Source of the DNA: Tieghemostelium lacteum
Lineage: Eukaryota; Evosea; Eumycetozoa; Dictyosteliales; Raperosteliaceae
Direction of reading: 5' to 3'
Assembly: GCA_001606155.1 (NCBI GenBank)
Contig: LODT01000025.1
Span: forward strand, 434,001 to 498,000
DNA length: 64,000 nt
Shown: positions 36,038-45,259 of the stretch, in pieces
How positions within the stretch are numbered: position 1 is the stretch's first letter
Layout: each line of letters begins with the position of its first letter
Made by a program: the position numbers and the translations under genes
The notes under the pieces: generated by a model
What the model saw: the letters and a program-made list of their open reading frames with translations, nothing else
Told to the model about the DNA's origin: nothing
Databases searched by the model: none

Positions 36038-37937
36038 TATTAAAATAAAATTGTTAATTTAAATGAATACAATTCACTATTAAATTAAAATTTAAAATAA
36101 GAGGTCTTGTTTATAAACTTGTAAAAATTAAGATAATTGATCTTTAATTAATATTTCCTTTTTTAATAAATCCTTATAGAGAGTATGATTATTAATGATG
36201 TCTAATTTCTCAATTTTAATTATAACTAAATATAAATTCAAATAAAATCTCCAAGTAATACTTTAAATAATCCTAATATTCAAATATTTAAAAATTTTAG
36301 ATTAAAAATTTCATGAATCTAAAGATAGATTTAATAACCAATTTGGAATTAACTTCTTTAGTTCCTATATGAAATCATCAAAATTTTGAAAATTGGTAGG
36401 GTATGAAATTATTAATAGTAACAATTGTCAGTTAGAATTAGAGGTTAATCATCATTGCACTCATGTAGTGAATTTTTTAACAATTAACCATTATATCAAC
36501 TAATATTTTAATATGATTTGACCGATAAAATTAAAAAACTATCATAGAAGTGATATAATAATTGAAGGGTGAAATTTTAAATTTTCATAATCATAGGAGT
36601 GGTAGTTTTTTATCATATTGTGGTAAGTGGGGGTTTGTTATAAAAAATATTATACACATAAGAGTACCCCACATTTGATGATATCTACACAATTTAGCAG
36701 TGCATTTATTATATCAAAATTTGTTCTGCACTTGTGATCATTAATTTTTTAATTTAGTGTTAGGTAGAATAGATTGATGGAAAAAAAGGTGTATAGGGTA
36801 GTGAGTATGCTCAAAATAACTTTTGATTAGTTGATAAAAAAAGTTTAATTAAATTAAAAACAGACATAATACCATCTGATTCTTTTATGGAATTGCATCC
36901 AATTTACAGTACATTAAACTGATTTGGCTACTGATTTCAAACAAAAACACAAACATAGAATTAAAAATAGATTTTATATATCCCAAATAAATACTCTTCA
37001 CTTTTAGATATAAATTTGGGTAAACAGTTTTGAATTTTTGATAATAATTGGGTTTTGATTCAATTAAACTTTTGGAATAGTGTAACCTTTTTATTGTGAT
37101 CAAATAATTTAAATTTGGAAGTGATCCTTTTTATTTGATTAAACATTTTTTATTTAAACCAAAACATTTTTTTTATTTATTTATTCAATCAACTACTTAT
37201 TTATTAAAACATTTTTTAAAAAATATCAAAAACAATACATTAAAAAAACCATTTTAGTATCCCCACACCTCTAATATATTATCTAATTTTGTTTGTTTTT
37301 TTTTTTTTTTTTGATTAATCCCTAAAACACAATTTATTTATTTACAATTGTATTTCCTTAACCGTTTTAAAATTATTATTTATTATTTTACATTAAATTC
37401 AATAGAAATTTTTAATATTTATTAGAAATACTATATAATCATATTAACAATTGTTGTAGTCTCCAATAATTACTTAACATATTTCCATACCAATTCAAAA
37501 GAAATAGTTTACACAAATTTTAAATAGTTTTTGAAACTACCACATAATTTTAATTGTATTCTCAAAAAACAAATCTATAAGATTTAAAGAATCTATCTAT
37601 TTATTTTGATAAATCGTTCTCTATTGGAATAAACATATATTATTTATTTTAGTGTCAAAAAAATTTTAAACACACATTCATCATTCACCAAAAAAAACAC
37701 AGATTTTACAATAATCAACTATTAATAGGTTATTACTGCATATACTGCAAATTTAACCTTATTCACCTTATTTATAATTTTTAATATAATAATATACAAA
37801 AAAAAACAAAACAAAAAAAATCAAACAACAATCATTTATTTATATAATTTATTATAAATCTATTTATATCGAAATAATAATCACATTATATTATTTATAT
37901 AATTACACAAGTTTTTAAACAAAAAAAAAATTAAAGA
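36038..37937. other. Longest gene-free stretch (1.9 kb)
   Basis: No convincing coding sequence on either strand. G/C boxes occur at 36621-36635 (TGGTAAGTGGGGGTT), 36666-36673 (TACCCCAC) and 37260-37270 (TCCCCACACCT), consistent with GBF-type sites upstream of the methyltransferase. The rest is AT-rich with T-runs. An undetected non-coding RNA cannot be excluded. Confidence 0.4.
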
Positions 37938-38828
37938 ATGGAAGTAATAAACAATCAAGAAAGTAATATATCTGAATTGATACCAGTTGCAGTAGATAAT
38001 TGTGCAGCATCGACATTAGAAAAGAAATGGCAAAATATTGACAATCAAGAGAGTCCAAATAAATTTATACAATATGTAGATGAAGCCTCTAAACAAGACC
38101 AAATCATTGCACACACACGTTATTCAACTAGACAGTTAATGTTGGAACCTGGATTCAAAGTTATGGATGTCGGATGTGGTGCTGGAAAGGATTTGAGTCG
38201 TTTAGAGTCTCTAGTGGAGTCTCACGGTGAAGTCTATGGTATTGATATCTCCAGAGAAATGGTTGAATGTGCAAGAGCTAGAATGTCACATCTTCCAAAT
38301 GTTGAGGTATTCTGTGGTGATGCATCTCAATTACCAGTTGATTCAAATACAATGGATGCTATACGTTGTGAGAGATTACTTCAACATGTACCATCACCAG
38401 ATATGGTAATTGCTGAAATGGTCAGAGTTACAAAGAATGGAGGTAGAATTGTGATTACCGATGTCGATTGGTCAAGTACTACTATTTCAATCCCAAAATC
38501 CATCGAGAAAATCAATAGAATCATTCTAAATGATGTCGTATTTAATGCTCATCCAACTATTGGTATTCAACTAAAGGGTCGTATGAAACAAAACAAGTCC
38601 ATTGATAACATTGAGATTTTTGCTCAATGTCTCTATACTGATAGTTTAGCTCAAGCTGACGAACTATTGTGGTTAGGTGAAAGAGGTAAAATGGCTGTAC
38701 AACAAGGTTTAATCTCTGAAGAGGATTATAATCAATGGAGAGAAACAATCGAACAATTAGAGTTGGATGGTAATTTTGTATTTACAATGAATATTTTTAC
38801 AGTTTCTGGTACTATTAATAAAAAATAA
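37938..38828 (+). CDS. SAM-dependent class I methyltransferase
   Basis: A single exon of 296 residues. The Rossmann-type SAM site is clear: motif I VMDVGCGAGKD near 74-84, an acidic end of strand 2 (VYGIDISREM), motif II GDASQLPVDSNTMDAIRC and a later NGGRIVITDVDW. This is the UbiE/COQ5-like methyltransferase-11 pattern. The substrate cannot be predicted. The C-terminal part (about 200-290) is helical and may cover the active site. The very long upstream region with G-boxes suggests developmental regulation. Confidence 0.85.
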   Translation: MEVINNQESNISELIPVAVDNCAASTLEKKWQNIDNQESPNKFIQYVDEASKQDQIIAHTRYSTRQLMLEPGFKVMDVGCGAGKDLSRLESLVESHGEVYGIDISREMVECARARMSHLPNVEVFCGDASQLPVDSNTMDAIRCERLLQHVPSPDMVIAEMVRVTKNGGRIVITDVDWSSTTISIPKSIEKINRIILNDVVFNAHPTIGIQLKGRMKQNKSIDNIEIFAQCLYTDSLAQADELLWLGERGKMAVQQGLISEEDYNQWRETIEQLELDGNFVFTMNIFTVSGTINKK

Positions 38829-38959
38829 AAATTTTTCTAAATTTAGTAAAATATCAAAAAATTATATAAAACAAGACTTAAGTCTCATTTTATAAAAATA
38901 TGTGTTTGAGTTGTTTTTTGTTGTTATTTATACAATTATATATTTTCTTTTTTTTTTGT

Positions 38960-39625
38960 TTAATTATCTTCTTCATCTCTTTCTCTAAATCTTGGTTTTA
39001 TATTATTATTATTGTTATTATTATTAATATTATTATTAATATTATGACTATCTTTATATTTCTTTTTGAAATCGTTATCATTATCGTCACGATTTCTTTT
39101 ACCTGAATAAGTTCCTTGATTGGAAAGACCTTGACTTTGACTATCATAATCATGATAAACAGCTGCCAAATCGTATGGATCAGCTTGTCTAGTTTGTTTA
39201 CCATAACCACCTCTACCTGCATCATAATCAGTACGATATTCGTCACGTACCTGACCACCAGAAGCACCTCTACCATATTGTCTACCTTCTCTGAACCCAT
39301 AATCCCAATCACAACGAATGAGACGTTCATCCAATTTGGTACCATTGATATATTTAATGCAATCTTCTGCATCTTCTCTAGTGTAATATTCTACAAAACA
39401 GAATCCACATGGTGTTCTTTGTATTCTATCTAAACCCATCACAATTCTTTTAATCTCTCCACACTTTTTAAATAGTTCATACAATTGTTCTTCAGTTGTA
39501 TAAAATGATAGATATCCAACATAGATTGTTTTTGATCTACCCAAAACTTCACTGAATTCTTCTGCTGTGTATCCTGATTTCTTGTCATAATAAAAAGCAA
39601 CTGGAGTGGTATAAAGATCTGCCAT
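38960..39625 (-). CDS. ncbp2: Nuclear cap-binding protein subunit 2 (CBP20)
   Basis: A single exon of 221 residues. The RRM (about 33-111) contains [19 protein letters not shown] (RNP2) and GFCFVEYY (RNP1), and is preceded by the conserved Tyr-rich N terminus ([11 protein letters not shown]). It is followed by [19 protein letters not shown], the cap-stacking tail. This is the exact pattern of CBP20, which with CBP80 binds the 7-methylguanosine cap of nuclear transcripts and aids splicing and export. The Asp/Asn-rich C-terminal extension (about 150-221) is lineage-specific. Confidence 0.95.
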   Translation of the reverse strand: MADLYTTPVAFYYDKKSGYTAEEFSEVLGRSKTIYVGYLSFYTTEEQLYELFKKCGEIKRIVMGLDRIQRTPCGFCFVEYYTREDAEDCIKYINGTKLDERLIRCDWDYGFREGRQYGRGASGGQVRDEYRTDYDAGRGGYGKQTRQADPYDLAAVYHDYDSQSQGLSNQGTYSGKRNRDDNDNDFKKKYKDSHNINNNINNNNNNNNIKPRFRERDEEDN

Positions 39626-40367
39626 TTCCGAAATTGAAATCCAAAAAGCTGTAATCTGCTCCTTTTCTCGAATTTCAAAAAGACAAATGAAAAAACAAAA
39701 AAAACTTAAAAAAAAATTTATTTCTAAAAAAAAAAAAAAAAGAGATTACAGCAAAAAAGAGATAAAATCTAACTTTGAATATTCAAATAAGTATAAATTA
39801 CGTGAAAAAACATCATTTATGATAAATTAATTAAACTTTTATTTTTTGGTAAAAACTTTAGATCAATAGTTTTTTCCAAATTCTCAAATTTGTAGTACAA
39901 ATATGAATTTATTGCAATCTTGAATTGGAAACCTCTATTTTTTTTTGTCAAAAAAATTTCATTGGTATTTAAAAATTTTTCGACAATTATAGTAAAAAAA
40001 ACCTGGGTTATCCGTCTTTTCGATAATCCCTTTTGAAATTCCAATGTTGATTTTTTAGTTTCTTTAATATTTTTTTTTTTTTCCAAAAAGACTAAACAAT
40101 TGGATAAGATATTTTCCAACCAAAATACCCCAGAGAGATTGTATTTTTCTGTTTATTAATATATAATATAATATTTCTAAATAATTAATTCTATAAAAAC
40201 TCTCCTTTTAAATATTATTTTTTTTTTTTAAAATTTTTTTTTATTATTAAAAAAACTATAGTATGTTTGTTTATTTAATTTATAACAATAACAATAATAA
40301 TAAAAAAAAGAGATAGGAAAATATAAAATAATTCCAACTATATATATAATAATAAATTACAAGGTAA
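39626..40367. promoter_or_regulatory. Divergent promoter, CBP20 and mitochondrial carrier
   Basis: 742 bases between divergent starts, AT-rich with long A and T runs. A 100-codon open frame on the minus strand (39817-40119) has no ATG and Lys-rich random content, so I do not call it. Confidence 0.4.
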
Positions 40368-41786
40368 ATGAATAATTATCAAAAAGAATTAAAAAAAGAT
40401 CAACAACAATTATTAGAAAAACAACAACCAATTGGTAGTAATATAAATCATAAAATAGAACTTTTAAAATCAAATTTCAATTTAAATAAAAATGGTAATA
40501 ATTCACCAAACAATACCATTGTTACCAACAATACCACAGCAATTAATAATAATAAAAACAAAAAATCCAAATCGGCACCATTACAATATACAAAACCTTC
40601 ATCCATTATTACTACCAAACCTAAATTAAATGAAATTGAAACAACATTAACCGATCAAGCTTCAGTTTTAAAAACAAATGTAAATGTAAGTTCACTAATT
40701 CATTATTTATTTAAATAATTAAATTTTAAAATTTAATAATTTTATATTAATGTTTTTTTTTTTTATATTTAATAGTATTTATTATCAGGATCCATTGCAG
40801 GAATGATATCAAGATCAGCAACAGCTGGATTCGAGAGATTAACTATAATTCAACAAGTTCAGGGTATGGTTTCAGGTGGTCCAAAGTATGTGGGATGTGT
40901 TAAAGCTTTAAGAGATATGGTAGAAAAAGAAGGATTTCTATCATTGTTCAAAGGTAATGGTGCTAATATAATAAAAGTTTCACCAAATTCTGGAATAAGA
41001 TTTCTCACCTACGAATTTTGTAAAAAGTATTTTGATGATACTAATCATTCTAAAGACTTGTTAATTGGTGGTGCCACTGCAAAATTAACATTACCACAAA
41101 CAATGATTAGTGGTGGAATGGCTGGTTTAACTTCTACATTCCTTACTTATCCACTGGATGTCGTGAGAATTCGTCTATCTCTGCAGGGTTTTAACCCTCA
41201 AAATGAATATGGTAAAATTAGATACAAGGGTGTTTCTCATGGCTTTTCTCAGATATTTAAAGATGAGGGACTTAGAGGTCTCTATAAAGGTTTAGGTACT
41301 TCTGTTTTAAGTGTTGCACCATGGGTTTCTATTAGTTTTGCCAGTTATGAAGGTTTAAAGCAACTAGTTAACAAAACCACAAAAAATACAGACAATTCTG
41401 CTTTAAATCTTTTATCCTCTTCTTCAGCTTCCTCTATTAATAAAGGCGATCCTATTAAAGAGGAAGAAGAAAATCTTCAACAAAAGGGTAAAGATATGGT
41501 TGTTGATTTCACATGTGGTGCTATATCTGGTGCCTTTACAATGTCTGTTTGTTATCCACTGGATGTTTTAAGAAGAAGAATGATGATTCAAGGTATGGGT
41601 GGTAATAAAGTATTGTATTCTAATGGTTTTGATGCTTTGAAATTAATTATTAAAAATGAAGGTGTTTCTGCACTCTATCATGGTATAGTACCTGCTTATT
41701 TCAAAGTAGTTCCAACTGTTGCAATCTCTTTTGCTGTCTATGAACTCTGTAAGAATTTCATGGAAGAATCAAAACAAACGACATAG
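40368..41786 (+). CDS. Mitochondrial substrate carrier family protein
   Basis: Two exons, 40368-40685 and 40776-41786, joined by a 90-base GTAAGT-AATAG intron in phase 0, give 442 residues. An Asn/Gln/Lys-rich N-terminal extension of about 105 residues precedes three solcar repeats. The second and third repeats keep the signature Pro (PLDVVRIRL and PLDVLRRRM); in the first it is AGFERL instead of APFERL, so the first Pro is Gly (about residue 124). A Ser-rich, Glu-rich insert of about 40 residues separates repeats 2 and 3. Such carriers exchange nucleotides, cofactors or acids across the inner membrane. The sequence type is near the SCaMC/CoA/ATP-Mg carriers but has no EF-hands. Confidence 0.9.
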
Positions 41787-42112
41787 GTTCCCCCTTCATC
41801 ATTATAATATTCTACATTCCCGAAATACAAGATTTAAAGAAGAAATAGGAAAAGGAAAATTGTAACAAAAAAAAAAAAAAACTGATGTAAAAATCAAATT
41901 GTAAATAAGCGATCTTGTAAAGTACAGGTATATATAGATCCCTGTTAAAATTGTACATATTTAAATTATTCCTTATATTTTTAGATTATGATCAATTATA
42001 CTTTATAATTATTTTTTTTTGTAAATAAATTAAAATATTATTATTTAATTAAAATTAAATAAAGTTATCTTAATTGAATGATGTTTTTTTATTCAATCGT
42101 TAAATGGATACA
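41787..42112. other. Convergent intergenic gap
   Basis: 3' flanks of the carrier (+) and first tiny gene (-). AT-rich with an A-run at 41867-41881. No gene seen. Confidence 0.45.
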
Positions 42113-42276
42113 TTATACCCAAGCTGAATATTGTTTTCCTTTTGGAGCATTTCTAGTACCACCTTGTACATAGAGTTTAGGTGATTTTGGTTTAACTTTT
42201 AATAATAGCTTTTGATTAGAATAGTGATTTATTTTATCATAAATGTAAATTACCTACAAATATCTAGCCAACCCAT
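42113..42276 (-). CDS. Tiny two-exon gene, 33 residues, MGWL family member 1
   Basis: Exons on the minus strand 42276-42258 and 42195-42113, with a 62-base intron, give 33 residues starting MGWLDIFKPK and ending KQYSAWV. The join uses a GTAGGT donor and an AAAAG acceptor chosen because it yields IFKP, matching member 2. Shared blocks are MGWL, IFKP, VQGGTR and YSAWV. Gly at position 2 could allow N-myristoylation but the context is not ideal. The family is not one I recognise. It lies in a three-gene tandem array on the same strand. Function is unknown. Confidence 0.6.
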
Positions 42277-42613
42277 TTATTGTTATTATTTACTTGTTAA
42301 TTTAAATATTGAATGATTAGGAATTTTTTTTTAAATTTTTATTTTTATAAACTAAATATCTTGGTTCTGAATATTTTCAAAAAGGTGCGCACATGGGAAA
42401 TACCAAATCATCATTTTGTTCAAATTACTATAAAATAGCTTTTGAGCTTAAAAGTTAAAATCTATATTTTCATTGAATATAATGTTACCAGGATAAAAAA
42501 ATGAGATTTAAAATCATTCAAAGTAGATGCATTTGATCAATATCAATGTTTTATTATTAAAACTAAAACTAAAACTAAAATAATGATGAGTTTTTAAAAG
42601 TGTTATTGAGCTA
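42277..42613. promoter_or_regulatory. Upstream region of tiny gene 1
   Basis: 337 bases. It contains an eight-base palindrome GTGCGCAC at 42385-42392, unusually GC-rich here, and a short AAAACT hexamer repeat at 42559-42580. No gene seen. Confidence 0.4.
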
Positions 42614-42783
42614 TTATACCCAAGCTGAGTATGAAGTTGTTGTGGTATTTTTTGATCTGGTGCCACCTTGAACAAGGTATTGTGATTTGCTTGGTGCTGG
42701 TTTAACTTTTTGTTCCAATTCTATTAATATTTATTTAGTAATTTCATTAAAGTGTACATACATATATTAGATAGCCAACCCAT
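42614..42783 (-). CDS. Tiny two-exon gene, 37 residues, MGWL family member 2
   Basis: Exons on the minus strand 42783-42762 and 42705-42614, with a 56-base GTATGT intron, give 37 residues starting MGWLSNIFKPAPSK and ending TTSYSAWV, with YLVQGGTRSK in the middle. An alternative acceptor 15 bases earlier makes an immediate stop, so the later AAAAAG site is preferred. The protein is Thr/Ser-rich near the end. Similarity to member 1 in length, intron position, intron phase and both termini shows a recent tandem duplication. Function is unknown. Confidence 0.6.
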
Positions 42784-43019
42784 ATTTTGAAATATTACAG
42801 AATTATTTATACAATATAAAAATATAATTGAGATGAAATAAAATGAAAAAAAATCTATTCAATCAAATCCCACACTTTGAAAAAAATCTGTTTCATAAAA
42901 TATCTTTTTGAATATTTATAATTCCGAATTCCATGACCACAAACTTTAAAGAAATAATGAAAATAATCAAAAGATTATTTACATGATTGTTGATTGAATA
43001 TTATTTATTTATAATTAAT

Positions 43020-43208
43020 CTAAATGAATGAAACTGAATATTTAGTGCTTCCAAATGATGAAGAAGTTGATCTAGTACTGTTGTTGACATAGATTAAAGC
43101 TGGTTTTTTAGTTGAGTTATCTAGCAGAATAATTGATTTATATTAATATAAAAATTTTTTCTTCAGCTAAAAAATCTTACATGAAAGATTAGTAAATTGT
43201 GATGGCAT
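43020..43208 (-). CDS. Tiny two-exon gene, 42 residues, diverged third member
   Basis: Exons on the minus strand 43208-43181 and 43120-43020, with a 60-base GTAAGA intron in the same phase as the two neighbours, give 42 residues. It starts MPSQFTNLSYNST, has KKPALIYVNNSTRS where the others have KP...VQGGTRS, and ends KYSVSFI where they have YSAWV. The alignment is weak in residues but keeps the spacing, gene structure, intron phase and strand. I regard it as a diverged paralogue. Function is unknown. Confidence 0.5.
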
Positions 43209-43469
43209 TTTGTAATTATACAATGATATAGTAAATAAAATAAAGAAAAAAAAATTAAAATTTATAGAATTTAGTATTTTATATTCAGATTCACGAACGG
43301 CGATATTATTTCGATCAATACTTTTAATTTAGACCAAACACAAAATTTTAATTTTAATTTTTTTATTTTATAATTCCGATGAAAACTCAATTTGGTGATG
43401 GTGGTATCCAAAAATTTATTTATTGAAGATAAAGAGAGTACTCTTTATTCATTTTATTTTAAGTTTAAT

Positions 43470-44522
43470 TTACCATATTGAATCTTTACCTAATTCTTTT
43501 AGAGATTGATTAACCCATTCAGTAAGGATATTTAGAGATTCACAAGAGTATTTCATTGGATTACATTCATATTGATTTTTAGTGACTCCTAAAAAATGAC
43601 CATCTTCAGAGAAAATAACAGATGAATAACCAATCTCTGGAATGGTTGTAACCTCTGTAATTTTTGAATCTACAAAAGAAATGTATCCTTTGTCCACTGA
43701 TGGAAGTGGTGTTTGAATACTGTCAATATGTTTCTTTTTAATGAGAGCATGTGGTATTCTACCTCTTGGATATCCTAAAACTATTAGTGGTTTAAGAAGT
43801 AACGATTCTGAATTATTATCTCTTGACATTAAAGGAATTGGAGGTAGTTGATCTAGATGATAATGGTCATTTTGTAACTCTAATAGTGCCAAATCATGAC
43901 GTTCAGAACATTTTAATAATTTTGAATGACACCATTCACTAGTTGGTGTATGTGTATAGATTTGATAGATACATTCATTAGTATTGGAATATTTTGGATC
44001 CATACTCTTTACAATATGTCTTGATGTCAATACTAAATGATTACCAATTCTAACACCACAACCTAAATTTATAAAAGTATTTTCACTACCAACTCTAATT
44101 AAACATATTCTACTCATCATTTCATTAATCTTTTCAATCTCTTTCATAGAATAGAATATTAGTGTACAATATTATTTTAATATACTTTTCAAAATATTAC
44201 CATTTCTATTATCACTTTTAAAATGTTGAGAACTATATTGTGGTTGATCTTGTGGTTGTTGATTTTGAGGTATTGATTGCTGATCAGGAAATAAATGATG
44301 TTGAATTTCATTAAAATGTTGATCATCAATTAATGAAAAGTATTTATTTTTATTATTATCACGACTCCAAATATTTAAAAGTTGTTCTTTTGAATTGATA
44401 TCATCTTTCTTTAAATCATTGTAAATGTTATCTGAAGTTTTTTCATCAACATCTGAATCTATTAATAATTGTTTTATATCTGGATAATGTGTGCTAGTTC
44501 TAGAAGTTGAGGAGGACTCCAT
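43470..44522 (-). CDS. Trypsin-like serine protease with N-terminal helical (SAM/death-fold-like) domain
   Basis: Two exons on the minus strand, 44522-44201 and 44140-43470, joined by a 60-base intron, give 330 residues. Residues about 12-70 form a compact helical region with Leu/Ile periodicity (IKQLLIDSDVDEKTSDNIY...LLNIW) that recalls SAM or death-fold modules. A Gln/Pro-rich linker follows. The C-terminal half looks like a chymotrypsin-fold HtrA-like peptidase: GCGVRIGNHLVLTSRHIV (His about 149), RHDLALLEL (Asp about 190) and GYSSVIFSEDGHFLGV in place of GNSGGP (Ser about 280). All three catalytic residues seem present, though GYSS is atypical, so activity is uncertain. Reading the two halves as separate genes would leave the second with an arbitrary start. 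Confidence 0.6.
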
Positions 44523-45259
44523 TCTCAATAACTGTAATAAAATAAAATAATAAACTTTTAAAGTTTGTTCTTTATTAAGAGTTTTTTATATTATAATAAT
44601 GTACCAAATTTTCATTGTTTAATCTACTATAACCAAATTGGATTAATTTATAGGAATAGATGAATTATTGTCAATTTTGGTATTTATAGATTAAATAGGA
44701 TTTTAGATTGTAAATGGTGGTATGCAAGTTAAAATATTACAGTAAATGCTTGTTAAGTGAACAATGGCAATAACAGTAAAAAGGTAAAAGTTGAATTTTG
44801 AGATGTACATGTTTATTGTTTAAAACATCAATTTTATATAAATATAACTTTGAAAAATAGTAAACCTCTAAAAGATAAACTAAATAGACCACTAATTTGA
44901 GTGAATGAGTGGGGGTGATGGGTTAAATTTTAAAAATCTCACTGTTTATCCTACCAATAACTTCAATTTTCTCAAACACAAATTTTTTTTTTTTAAGAGT
45001 GTTATTATATTTAAAGAATATTTTAAAAATACCACGCAATAGAACCCTGAGGTCACTGTGATTCTATCAATTTTTTTTTGAGTGAATAATGGGTGACAAT
45101 TTTAATAAAAGAAAAAAAAATTTTATAATAAAATGTGATCCTATTAAAAATTTTTTTTTTTAATTTTCTTTTATTATAATTTAAATTATATATAACTAGT
45201 AATAATACAGACGGAGAAATAGAGAGAGTATTATCATAATAAAATACCATTTTCAAATA
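44523..45259. promoter_or_regulatory. Divergent promoter, protease and large membrane protein
   Basis: 737 bases between divergent starts. A G-rich box GAGTGGGGGTGATGGGTT at 44907-44924 stands out and resembles a G-box. The remainder is AT-rich. Confidence 0.4.

Noticed and set aside
36885-37103. A 72-codon minus-strand frame in the 1.9 kb gap
   Set aside because: No ATG start and residue content of random AT-rich translation; no homology pattern seen.
38998-39433. Frames of 105-124 codons on both strands over CBP20
   Set aside because: They are shadows of the CBP20 gene in other frames. Their Ile/Met runs come from its Asn and Asp codons.
39817-40119. A 100-codon minus-strand open frame between CBP20 and the carrier
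   Set aside because: It has no ATG, is Lys/Asn/Ile/Phe-rich as expected from random AT-rich DNA, and has no domain or splice context.
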